From Pirellulales bacterium (lineage in GTDB: Bacteria; Planctomycetota; Planctomycetia; Pirellulales; JAEUIK01): a stretch of 64,000 nucleotides of DNA. Under the pieces are notes generated by a model that had not been told where the DNA came from, did no database searches, and was given only the letters and a program-made list of their open reading frames with translations. Numbering within the stretch: the stretch's first letter is position 1; each line of letters opens with the position of its first letter. Shown one piece after another: positions 51,017-60,300 of the stretch. Location: contig JAHBXR010000025.1 in assembly GCA_019636335.1 (NCBI GenBank), positions 1 through 64,000 on the forward strand, in the 5' to 3' direction. A program made the translations under genes and the position numbers.

Positions 51017-52116
51017 GACCGCACCTCGACCGTGCAGTCGCGTACGGCGTCGCAGATCGTGGCGACTTCTGCGGACGAGAGTCCCCAATACAGGGGTAAC
51101 GAAAGGACTTCGTGCGCCGCGCGTTCCGTTTCCGGCAGGCTGCCCGCTGCGTAGCCCAGGTGGGCGAACGCCGGCTGCAAGTGCGCTGGCGTTCGATAGT
51201 GTATCAGTGTCTCGACTCCGGCGGCGGCCAGGCGTTCGGCGAGCAGATCGCGCGCATCGTGCCGCACGACATAAAGATGATAGACGTGCTTCGCGCCCGC
51301 ACGTTCGTGAGGCCGCACGACGCCGATCAGACGCTCGTGATAATCGCGCGCGAGTGCTCGGCGCTGCTCGGTCAGGGAGACGAGATGCGGCAGCTTGACG
51401 CGCAGCAGCGCGGCCTGCAGTTCGTCGAGGCGGCTGTTGATGCCCGGCTCGACGAAGCAATCGCGCCGGCTTTGCCCGTACATGCGCAGGCGACGCACGC
51501 GTGCGGCCAGGGCGGCATCGTTCGTGACGACCGCTCCCGCATCGCCGCACGCCCCCAGGTTCTTTGTCGGGTAGAAGCTGAACGCCGCGGCGTTCCCCCA
51601 TGTGCCGACCATTCGTTCGGCGTCGGTGGCGCCGATCGCCTGCGCGCCGTCTTCGATCAAGAGCAGGCCATGCCGCCGGGCGATGCCCTCGAGCGCCGTC
51701 AGATCGGCCGGATGCCCATAGAGATGGACCGGCACGATCGCCCGCGTGTGCGGGCCGACCGCGGCCTCGGCGGCGCGGGGGCACATCGTGAGCGTTTCCG
51801 GCTCGACGTCGACCAGCACGGGCTTCGCTCCGGCCCGCTCGATCGCCGTCACCGTGGCAACGGCGGTATGCGCGACCGTGATGACCTCGTCTCCCGGGAC
51901 AACCCCCGCGCCGCGCAAGGCGAGCTCGAGCGCGTCGGTGCCGTTGGCGACGCCGACGGCGTGGGTCGCGCCCAGCCAGCGGGCGAGTTCGGCTTCGAAG
52001 GCCTCGACCTCCGGACCCAAGACGTACCACCCACTGGCCAACACGCGCTCGGCGGCGGCGCGCAGCTCGGCCGCCAGATCGTGGGCGATCGGTTTCAGGT
52101 CTTGGAAGGGAATCAT
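51013..52116 (-). CDS. DegT/DnrJ/EryC1/StrS family aminotransferase
   Basis: The 367-residue PLP enzyme from the ATG at 52116 transfers an amino group to a keto-sugar nucleotide. FYPTKNLGA near residue 180 contains the PLP-binding lysine; LIEDGAQAIGA near 150-160 has the Asp that contacts the PLP nitrogen; NSRLDELQAALLRVKL near 225 is the conserved dimer region. The first residues (MIPFQDLKPIAHDL) match the normal family start. It overlaps the downstream epimerase start by 4 nt, so the two are translationally coupled and likely act in sequence on one nucleotide sugar. Confidence 0.94.
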   Translation of the reverse strand: MIPFQDLKPIAHDLAAELRAAAERVLASGWYVLGPEVEAFEAELARWLGATHAVGVANGTDALELALRGAGVVPGDEVITVAHTAVATVTAIERAGAKPVLVDVEPETLTMCPRAAEAAVGPHTRAIVPVHLYGHPADLTALEGIARRHGLLLIEDGAQAIGATDAERMVGTWGNAAAFSFYPTKNLGACGDAGAVVTNDAALAARVRRLRMYGQSRRDCFVEPGINSRLDELQAALLRVKLPHLVSLTEQRRALARDYHERLIGVVRPHERAGAKHVYHLYVVRHDARDLLAERLAAAGVETLIHYRTPAHLQPAFAHLGYAAGSLPETERAAHEVLSLPLYWGLSSAEVATICDAVRDCTVEVRS

Positions 52117-52225
52117 GCCGAACTCGACAGGATGCATCTTTTCGTGGCACGCCAGCGAGCGTAGGTGACATAGCGTCACCTGGCCCGGCTCGTGCCATTG
52201 TACTCGTCGATCGTCGAAGCGACTG

Positions 52226-53479
52226 CTAGGCGACATCGCTGCGCGCGTTGCCTGTCAGCGTGGAACACGCACGGCGAATCGTCTCCAACACCCGCTCGAC
52301 CGTGATCTGGGGCATGCACACATTCTCGCGACAAGCCGAGCGACGATGGTTAAACGCATTAATACACGGACTACAGGCCAGCCCTGCCCACAAGGAATGA
52401 TTGTGCGGCGACAGGGGCGCGTAAAGCTGTGGTGTCTCCGGACCGAAGATCGACACAATCGGAATATCCGTTAAAGCCGCCATGTGCGCCGGTCCACAAT
52501 CGCTCGTCACCAACAGGTCGGCTCGATCGAACAACGTTAACAGTTGACGCAACGTGGCCGTCTCGCCGGCCAGCGAGACCGCACGCTCGGGCGAGATCTC
52601 CGCGGCCAGTCGCCGCGAGCCCTCGCGTTCGGTGGAAAGTCCCGTCAGCAGGATCGTGATCTCGGGATACTCGGCCAGCAGGCGTTGGCCCAACTCGCGA
52701 AAGCTCGCCGCCGGCCAGCGGCGCAACGGCAGCAAATCGATCAGGTTGCAGTTCAAGATGACGAGTGGCCCCTCGAGCGTCCGCTGTGCGGAGCGTTGCA
52801 GCAGGGCGTCGACCGCGGCTCGATCTTCCGCCGTGGGCCGGAAGCGAGGCAATCGATAGCCATCGAGCTTCACGCGTTGCTTCAAGAGGGGCGTTTCCTC
52901 GGGCGAGGCATCGAGCGCCGCCAAAAGCATGAGAAACTGCTCACTCGCATGGGCGTAGTAATTCACCGCCACGCGATGGGTATACAAATCGCCCCGGTAT
53001 AACCCTTCGTTCGTGTAGCGATGCAAGCCCACGCGCCGCGACGCGCCGGTCAAAAAGCTCAAGATGGCGCTGATCCGCGCGAGACCCTCCCAATCGATCA
53101 CCGTGTCGATCCCCTCGCGGCGGCAGCGTCGCATGGCCCGGGCCACGTCGACGACAAAGTGCCACAGGCTGCCGTCGCGGATCGTCATCTGATTTTCGCG
53201 CGGGATCGCCTCCAGCAGATCGTGAATCTCGCGATTACCTGCCAGCATCAGGGCGTACAAATTCTGCTTGCCAAATCGCTCGCGGGCCACTTCCAGCGCG
53301 GGCATGGCCAGAATGATCGCGCCCATTTCCGACAACTTGATAAACAGCACCTTGCGCGGTTCGCCCGTGGCGGCACGTTCGAGCCCCACGAGCGTGCGAA
53401 TGCGGCGCCACAGAGTCAGCAGCCAGCAGAGGGGCACACCGACATAGAGATCCATCGCCCGGCTGGCGTTCTCGTTCAT
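52226..53479 (-). CDS. Glycosyltransferase family 9 (heptosyltransferase-like)
   Basis: The 417-residue product belongs to GT9, which transfers ADP-heptose to lipid A-core or a similar acceptor. The N-terminal motif KVLFIKLSEMGAIILAMPAL (about residues 43-62) binds the acceptor side, and the C-terminal donor-binding motif TSDCGPAHMAALTDIPIVSIFGPE is near residues 335-358 (its core is given only). A Cys-rich stretch (CSPCINAFNHRRSACRENVCM) near residue 380 is typical of planctomycete and delta-proteobacterial members. Its start overlaps the hldE stop by 4 nt, so it uses the heptose made by HldE. The residues before 40 may be a membrane-peripheral helix. Confidence 0.92.
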   Translation of the reverse strand: MNENASRAMDLYVGVPLCWLLTLWRRIRTLVGLERAATGEPRKVLFIKLSEMGAIILAMPALEVARERFGKQNLYALMLAGNREIHDLLEAIPRENQMTIRDGSLWHFVVDVARAMRRCRREGIDTVIDWEGLARISAILSFLTGASRRVGLHRYTNEGLYRGDLYTHRVAVNYYAHASEQFLMLLAALDASPEETPLLKQRVKLDGYRLPRFRPTAEDRAAVDALLQRSAQRTLEGPLVILNCNLIDLLPLRRWPAASFRELGQRLLAEYPEITILLTGLSTEREGSRRLAAEISPERAVSLAGETATLRQLLTLFDRADLLVTSDCGPAHMAALTDIPIVSIFGPETPQLYAPLSPHNHSLWAGLACSPCINAFNHRRSACRENVCMPQITVERVLETIRRACSTLTGNARSDVA

Positions 53480-54975
53480 GGCCGCTCGCTCGCCGCTGCC
53501 GTGGGTCGCGACTCTTGGATCTGCGCAATCAACTGCGTGGTCGAGTAGGTCGGATCGAACGGCACCAGGACCACGCGTCCGCCGTACGCTTCGATCTCGC
53601 GTCCGACGACCTGTTCCTTCGTGTAGCTGGCCGATTTAACGAGCACGTCGGGTTTCACGTCGCGCACTAGCCGCGTCACGTCCCGCTCGTCGAAGAGCAC
53701 CACATAGTCGACGAATTCGAGCGCGGCCAGCATTTCGGCCCGACCTGCTTCGTTCACGATCGGTCGCTGCGGTCCCTTGAGCAGCTTCACGCTCGCGTCG
53801 CTGTTTAATCCGACGACGAGGCAGTCTCCCTCTTGTCGCGCGGCTCGCAGCGAGGCAATGTGCCCCGGATGCAGCAGATCGAAACAGCCATTGGTCATCG
53901 CGATTTGTTGTCCGGCCGCGCGGCGTCGCGCCAATTCGGCTTGCAACCGGTCGAGCGCGATCACCTTCGCGCGTCGCCCCTCGAGCGGCGCTCGCAATTC
54001 GTCGATCAATTCGCGCCGCTCGAGCGGCACGACTCCCAGACGCTCGACCTCGAGTCCCCCGCCGATATTCGCCAGCTCGATCGCCTCGGGAAACTCGGCG
54101 CCCGAGGCCAGGCTGAAACCGATCAGCGAGAGCACCATGTCGCCGGCGCCAGTGATGTCGTAGACCTGGCGCGGACGCACGGGAAACAATCCCCGAGCCC
54201 CCGAGCGATCGGCCCAGGCCATGCCGTCGCGGTCGAGCGTCACCACGACGGAATCGAGACCGAATTCGAGCAGGCGTTCGGCCGCCGCCAGACCTTCGGC
54301 CGGCGTTTCGATCGTGGTACCCAGCGCCAAGCCTGCCTCCAGTCGATTGGGCGTAATGCAAGCGCAGCCCGCGTAGCGGCGATAATCTCCGCCGCGGAGG
54401 GGATCGGCGACCACGCGCACCCCCGCCGCGTGTGCCGCGGCGATCGTGCGGCGCAAGACCTCTTCGCTGCAGACGCCCTTCTTGTAGTCGCTCACGAGGA
54501 CCAGATCGGCGCGCGCGAGCTCGCGTTCGACGAGCGTCACGATGGCGTTTTCGAGTTCCGCATTGATTGGCCCGGCCTCTTCATAATCGACGCGGATCAT
54601 CTGCTGCGCGTGGCGGCTCTGCGCGCGACCAAGGAAGCGCTCCTTGACCGTGGTGCGGCGACCTGGCGCCACCGGCAGATGATCGTTCGCGACACCGAGT
54701 CCCTCGAGCAGGGCTCGCACGCGCGGCGACTGACCGTCGTCGCTCAACAGGCTCGCCAGCGCGACCTCTGCCTCGAGGGCCGCCAGCATGGCGACCACGC
54801 TACCGGCTCCGCCCAGACGATGCTCTTCGGCATCGACGCGCAGCAACGGAATCGGCGCCTCGGGACTGATGCGATCGACGTCCCCCCACAAGTAACGATC
54901 GAGAATCAGGTCGCCGACGACCAGAATGCGCGGGCGCTGCGCCCCTTCAAGCATGGAAATGAGACGGTCGGACAT
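53476..54975 (-). CDS. hldE: Bifunctional heptose-7-phosphate kinase / heptose-1-phosphate adenylyltransferase HldE
   Basis: The 499-residue protein has a ribokinase-fold kinase domain (residues about 1-325) with LGGAGSVVAMLAALEA near 54-70 and the catalytic GAGDMVLSL loop near 275, followed by a nucleotidyltransferase domain (about 350-490) with TNGCFDLLHPGHIASL near 358-373 and HxGH motif HPGH. It makes ADP-D-glycero-beta-D-manno-heptose from the 7-phosphate in two steps, with GmhB and HldD in between and after. It overlaps the GT9 gene by 4 nt. Its presence implies heptose in the outer-membrane glycolipid of this planctomycete. Confidence 0.95.
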   Translation of the reverse strand: MSDRLISMLEGAQRPRILVVGDLILDRYLWGDVDRISPEAPIPLLRVDAEEHRLGGAGSVVAMLAALEAEVALASLLSDDGQSPRVRALLEGLGVANDHLPVAPGRRTTVKERFLGRAQSRHAQQMIRVDYEEAGPINAELENAIVTLVERELARADLVLVSDYKKGVCSEEVLRRTIAAAHAAGVRVVADPLRGGDYRRYAGCACITPNRLEAGLALGTTIETPAEGLAAAERLLEFGLDSVVVTLDRDGMAWADRSGARGLFPVRPRQVYDITGAGDMVLSLIGFSLASGAEFPEAIELANIGGGLEVERLGVVPLERRELIDELRAPLEGRRAKVIALDRLQAELARRRAAGQQIAMTNGCFDLLHPGHIASLRAARQEGDCLVVGLNSDASVKLLKGPQRPIVNEAGRAEMLAALEFVDYVVLFDERDVTRLVRDVKPDVLVKSASYTKEQVVGREIEAYGGRVVLVPFDPTYSTTQLIAQIQESRPTAAASERP

Positions 54976-55181
54976 GGCAACTCGCGCGTCTCGGCGCCGG
55001 GGCGCACGAGCGCACCTTTACGAACCCCACGATTGGCGAGAAAAAGCGCGGCGGGAACCGCCGGACCAGACAGGCATACCCTGGTTCCAGTATACCAGAC
55101 GAAGCCCCGGTCCAATCCCCTGCCAGGCAGGTCGGCGGGTGCCGGAACTGCCGGTTTCGACGGTAGATAGAGCCGGCCGGC

Positions 55182-55928
55182 TCAGACGGTGAGGGGGAGC
55201 TTCTCGGACAGGAATTCGTCGTGCTGCTCGACGATGGCGGCCTCGTCCGGCGCCGCGCGGTAAAGAATGCCACGCAACCGTGCCCGCAGGATGACCCCTT
55301 TCTCCAGGTGCTGGGGGAACAGTTCCCAGCCACACTGCACGCCCAGCGGGCCGCCATCCGACGGCGTGACCGAGCCCCGCCAGAAGTCGCTGGGATGGAT
55401 CATCTCGACGTAGGTCGCTGGCGAAGCAGGCAACGCAAACTCGAGACAAGCCGTATCGGCTTCACCTTCTCGCAGCAATGCCACCGGCGTTTCGCTGGCC
55501 AGACGATCGAACCGTGGCTCTGCGAGCGATGCCAGGCGACGCACTTGGCGACTCGGCACGCTGCTGTGCGTCATCAGACTGGGCCAGCTATCGAGCAGGC
55601 TCGTCTGGACCGACACGATCAGATCGAACGTCAGGCGTTCCTCGTCGAGTGGTCCGATCTGTCGCCAGTAGATCTGCACGCGGGCAGGACGCTGCTCGGT
55701 CTGCTCGTAGGTGGCCACAAGATCGCCGCCGCGCACGAAAACATCAGCCAGCGGCGGATTTTCCTCGCCCAATTCGACCCCCAGCAGGTGCAGCACCCCA
55801 CGCGACGGGTCGCTGGCAACCACCTGCACGCCATGCTGCGGAGAACGGAAGTCGACCTGGACGCGCATCGTGCCCCACTCGAGGTGCGCCATGCGATCGT
55901 CGAATTTCCAGGGAGATTCAGGCTTCAT
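55182..55928 (-). CDS. Hypothetical protein
   Basis: I do not recognise the 248-residue product (start ATG at 55928). It is rich in beta-strand-like patterns, has no signal peptide and no membrane helix, and contains several Trp- and acidic-rich motifs (WKFDDRMAHLEWG, QIYWRQIGPLDEER). PSDFWRGSVTPSDGGPLG near residue 180 hints at a carbohydrate- or lipid-binding surface, but this is a guess. A strong hairpin with a downstream T-run lies about 80 bp upstream, so expression may be attenuated. Confidence 0.7.
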   Translation of the reverse strand: MKPESPWKFDDRMAHLEWGTMRVQVDFRSPQHGVQVVASDPSRGVLHLLGVELGEENPPLADVFVRGGDLVATYEQTEQRPARVQIYWRQIGPLDEERLTFDLIVSVQTSLLDSWPSLMTHSSVPSRQVRRLASLAEPRFDRLASETPVALLREGEADTACLEFALPASPATYVEMIHPSDFWRGSVTPSDGGPLGVQCGWELFPQHLEKGVILRARLRGILYRAAPDEAAIVEQHDEFLSEKLPLTV

Positions 55929-56001
55929 CGCTGTGCGGAAAAAATCGGGCGTTGATTGGTCATCCGTCGCCAGACGCGCCAACAAAATCGACTGCCAGCA
56001 A

Positions 56002-56041
56002 TAAAAAAACCCCGCCGAACGCACAAGGCGAAGCGGCGGGG
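56002..56041 (-). terminator. Terminator-like hairpin upstream of the hypothetical gene
   Basis: On the minus strand CCCCGCCG (from 56041) pairs with CGGCGGGG (to 56010), with GCG/CGC pairing inside the loop, followed by TTTTTTTATT. It is a good intrinsic terminator, and lies about 75 bp upstream of the ATG at 55928. It would stop a minus-strand transcript before the gene and so may act as an attenuator, or it may end a short leader RNA. Confidence 0.75.
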
Positions 56042-56316
56042 CCGGAACAGAGAAGAGGCCGAAACGCGCCTAAGAATATAACCTCGAATGATGCCTTCGT
56101 ACGTTTGCGTTCGACGTTCTTCGTCGGCAGCGACCACTCGCGAGCCAACTGCGATTGATCCTAGCAAAACGAAAACGCTTGTCCAGCAATTATTCAAAAA
56201 AACTTTAGGTAGCTCATCGAATGCCTGATGGTGCCCACGGGGAGTCTTCCTTTCGATCACCGTTGGACCCGCCTGGGACGTGTTACGGCGGGTTCCCACG
56301 GGTAAGGCCCAAGCCG

Positions 56317-56322
56317 TATAAT
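56317..56322 (+). promoter_or_regulatory. Possible -10 element for the IMPase gene
   Basis: A perfect TATAAT lies 57 bp upstream of the ATG at 56379; no good -35 is seen at the right distance. Confidence 0.3.
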
Positions 56323-56378
56323 ATGCCCTCATTCATGCCGATTTCCCCCCGCTTCTTTCCCCAGCCCCGATCAACGGA

Positions 56379-57164
56379 ATGGCCGATTTTCTAAGGATTT
56401 GCGAAGAGGCAGCCCGCGCTGGGGGCACCATCTTGCTCGATTGGGCCGACCGTTTCGCGATCCGCGAAAAAGGGCCCGCCGACGTTGTCACCGAGGCCGA
56501 TCTCGCCGCGCAGGAAGCCATTCGCTCGATCGTGCTGGGCAAGTTTCCCCACCACGAATTCCTGGGCGAAGAAGACTCGCATCACGCCCCCACGTCGGGC
56601 AACTACCGCTGGATCGTCGACCCGCTCGACGGGACCATGAACTACGTGCATCGCGTCCCCAGCTATTGCACGTCGGTGGCGTTGGCGCTCGGGCACGAGT
56701 TGGTCGTCGGGGCCGTTTACGATCCGGTTTCGCAGGAGTGCTATCTGGCGGAACGAGGCTGCGGCGCCTTCCTCAACGGCCAGAAGATTCAGGTCAGCGA
56801 CGTGACGACCCCCGGCAAGGCCCTCGTCGCGGCTAGCTTTCCGCCGCAGGTCCGTCGAGATTCTCCGGAACTCAATACGTTCGTCCAGGTTCTGCTGCAC
56901 ACGCAGGGCATCCGCCGCACCGGCTCGGCCGCGTTGAATCTGTGCTACCTCGCCTGTGGCCGGTTCGACGCCTTTTGGGCGACCGAGACCCATGCCTGGG
57001 ATATCGCGGCCGGCATGCTGCTGGTGCGCGAGGCCGGCGGCATCATGACCGAGCTCGACGGCGGCTCGATCAACCTCGATCGCCCCCGCTTCCTGGCGGC
57101 CGCGACGCAGCCCCTGCACGAAGACATGCGCCGCATTCTGTCGGGCAGCTACGTCCCTTCCTAA
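56379..57164 (+). CDS. Inositol monophosphatase family protein
   Basis: The 261-residue product has the metal-binding motif DPLDGTMNYVH with Asp81 and Asp84, preceded by GEED (62-65 region) and followed by the third metal motif WDIAAGMLLVREAGG near residue 207. These are the complete signatures of the IMPase/SuhB/CysQ superfamily. Substrate can be inositol-1-phosphate, fructose-1,6-bisphosphate or PAP; the sequence does not decide. The start is chosen at the first conserved residue (MADFLRICEEAARAGG). It has a TATAAT 57 bp upstream. Confidence 0.93.
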   Translation: MADFLRICEEAARAGGTILLDWADRFAIREKGPADVVTEADLAAQEAIRSIVLGKFPHHEFLGEEDSHHAPTSGNYRWIVDPLDGTMNYVHRVPSYCTSVALALGHELVVGAVYDPVSQECYLAERGCGAFLNGQKIQVSDVTTPGKALVAASFPPQVRRDSPELNTFVQVLLHTQGIRRTGSAALNLCYLACGRFDAFWATETHAWDIAAGMLLVREAGGIMTELDGGSINLDRPRFLAAATQPLHEDMRRILSGSYVPS

Positions 57165-57328
57165 GCGCTGCGAACCTGTACGGCGCTTAAGATTGCTCCC
57201 TCGCGGTACGACAAAAGAACCATTCAACTCTCGGTTCCCCGTCTGCGTACGAAAAGCTTCATTCCTTGGGCCGGCCGGACTAAGATGGATGCGCGGGCGG
57301 AGAAGGCTCTCATCTTGTCTCATCTGGC

Positions 57329-60300
57329 TTGAATCCCTGGACGACACGAGGTTGTCCAACCTTGGGAAACCGTACCGCGAACCGTCCGCGTTACCCTCGC
57401 ACAGGACGCTACCTCTTGCGCGCTTGTCGCCTGTTGACGATCGTCGCTGCGGCGCTGCTGCTGTCGTGCTGGCCTGGCCTGGCCGCGGCGCAGAACGCCG
57501 AGACGCCCCCCGCGCGCTCCGCCCCCGCGACATCGGGCGGTTCGCCCGACGCCGCGAAACCAGTGGTCGAGGCAGAACCCTCGGTCTTCTGGCTGCCGGA
57601 TAAATCGGGCGAGCTGCAGCCGGTGATCAACTTCCCGCTCGAAGAGTTCGAGACCCTCCGCAATGTCGAGCGAGGGCTGAATGCGGCGGCCCGGCCCCCG
57701 GACTACCACCTTTCTTACACCGCCAAGGGGGTGGTGCGCGAACGTACCGTCGAACTCGAAGTCGCCTTTACGATCGGCGTCAGCGTCGACCATTGGGTGC
57801 GCATCCCCCTGCGCATGGCCGAGGGCATCAAGACCGGCCCCGAAGTGTATGCCGGGGAGGGGGAAAGCTTCCTCGTGCTCGACTCGGGGGCCGACGGCCA
57901 CGTGCTGTGGCTCAGAGGAAAGCCGGGCGAGCATCGCGTCACGCTGACGGTTGTCGTCCCCTTGTCCAGCGTCGGACGCGACGCGCGTTTGAAGCTGGGA
58001 CTGCCGCGCGTCCCCACGTCGCGCATCGAGTTGGTCGTGCCCGCGGCCGGCGCCGTGGGGCAGCTCGCTGAAGGGTTGGTTGCCGAACGGGATATCTCCG
58101 CGCCGGAAGAGACGCGCTTTGCACTCGTCGGCCTGGGGAGCGAGGTGGACTTCGCCTGGCGCGCCGGCGAGGCCGGCATGCCCGAGGCCCCCGTCGTCCT
58201 CAGCGCCAGCGGCACCCTGGTTACGCAAATCGATGGACGCAGTGCCAGCACCGACGTGCGTCTGAAGATCAAGAGCCGCGAAGGGGAGTTCGACCGCTTT
58301 CGCATCCGGCTCCCCGCCGGCGCCGAGCTGGTGCTGGGACAACAGCCAGGCTACTCCTTGGTTCCGGTGACGGACGCCGCGACGACGCCGGGCAGTAAGA
58401 CCGACCGCCGCGTGATCGAAGTACGCCTCGACAAGCGCGCCACCGAAGCCAGTCTGCAACTCGTCATCGAGCAGTCGCACAGCAGCGTCGGGCCGAACGA
58501 ATACATCGATCTCGGCGGCGTCGAGGTGCTGGGGGCCGTGCCGCAGACGGGGCACATTGCGGTCTCGGTCGTCGGCGACTGGCAAGTCGTCTGGGGCGAT
58601 CGTCGCAACGTGCGGCAGGTGGCCACGCTCCCCGCTCCGCTGGAGGTCGAATCGCTGGCGGGCGCCTTCGAGTATCTCAATCAGCCCTGCTCGCTCTTGG
58701 CCCGCGTCGTGCCGCGCACGTCGCGCGTGGCCGTCGATCCGCAATTCGTCTTCTTTGTCGATCGAGACGAGATTCGCATGCAGGCCACGCTGCGCTACAC
58801 GGTGCGCGGCGCCAAGGTCTTCGGTCTCGAGTTGGCCCTCGCGGACGAGGGCTGGCAGATCGACGAGATCGGGCCGGCCAATCTCGTCGACTTGTTCGGC
58901 GTCGCCTTCGATAAGCTCGACCCGCTCAACATTCCGCTGCTGCAACCCATCACGGGCGAAGTCGAGTTGACGCTGCGCGCCCATCGCGCGCTCGACGAAG
59001 GGACGAAGCAGATCGCGCTCACCTTGCCGCGGCCGATCGTCAACTCGGTGGGCCCGGCGACCGTCGTCATCGTCCCGGCCGATAACGTCGACCTGGTGCC
59101 GCGCCTCGAGGAGATCGCCGGTCTTGCGCAGCCGGGCAATCCCCCACGCCTCGAGTTGCCGCCGCGCGAACGCGATCCGTTCTATTACCGTGGCGATGTG
59201 CAAAAGGCGCTCTTCGCCGCCGACTTCGACGTGCATTCGCGCCGCGTGACGGCCGAGCTGGCGGCCAACGTCGAAGTCGACAAAGAAGCCACGCAGGTCG
59301 ATGAGCTGCTGGTCTACCGCATCGCCCACGAATCGCTGACGCAATTGACGGTCGAAGTTCCCGAATCGTTGCTGGCAGGCGAGGGGCCGCAGTTTCTGCT
59401 CGCCGGCACGCCCCTCGAATGGAGCCGCCTCGAATCCACCACGCCCCCCCCGGCGGCCAACGGTCCGCGCGTGGCACGCTTGCGATTGCTGCTGCCGACG
59501 CCGCGGATCGGCGCCTGCGAGATCGGCGTGCGCTATCTCGCCTCGAGCGAACGCCTGCCTCCCGAGACTTCCGTCGTGCGCGAGATTCCGCTGATCGTTC
59601 CCGTCGACTGCGACGAAGTGCAGGGGAGCCTCACCTTGCGCGCTCGGCCTGGCATCGAGTTGTCCACGCGCGACGAGGTCTGGCAGCCCGTCGCCGACGA
59701 TGGCAATCTGCGCGCAAGCGGCATCCATCTGGCGGCCGCGCCGCCAGCGCCCCGTCTCACCGTGACGGCCAATCTCGAGGATCCCCTGGCGCTGAGCGGC
59801 ACCTGGGTCAATCGCGCCTGGGTCCAAAGTTGGTTTGGGGTGGCCGAACGACGCGACCGCGCCGTCTATCGGCTGACTTCGCATCGCCCGCAGTGGTCGC
59901 TCACCCTACCGCGCGGCATCATCGCCGAAAGCCTCCGCGTGCGGCTCGATGGCCAGACGATTCCGCCTGCCGTGACGAATGGCGTGCTCACGGTCCCCTT
60001 GGGGGTCGAGGCCGCCGATCGGGGACGCATCGTCGAGTTGCAGTACCAGTTCGCCAATCGTCCGCCCCGCGGCGCCTTGCTCCTCGACGCTCCACGCTTC
60101 GATAGCAATACGCTCGTCGAACGGACGTTGTGGCAAATCGTCTTACCCGCAGAAGAGCATTTGCTCTACGCCGATACGAACCTTTCCCGCGCGTTCGACT
60201 GGTCGTGGCAAGGCTACTACTGGGCCAGGCAGCCCTGGTGGGGACAAGCCGAACTCGAGGCCTGGTCCGGCGCCGCGCGAGCCGGCGATATTCCGCGCAG

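Larger units (their letters stand above)
55929..56378. promoter_or_regulatory. 450-bp divergent intergenic region
   Basis: No protein gene is supported. The left part holds a terminator-like hairpin (56002-56041) on the minus strand, the right part a TATAAT (56317-56322) for the IMPase gene. Confidence 0.45.

Noticed and set aside
57320..59884. 854-codon open frame on the minus strand opposite the first giant gene
   Set aside because: It is antisense to a gene with signal peptide and membrane anchors, lacks any motif, and is explained by GC-rich third positions of the real gene.
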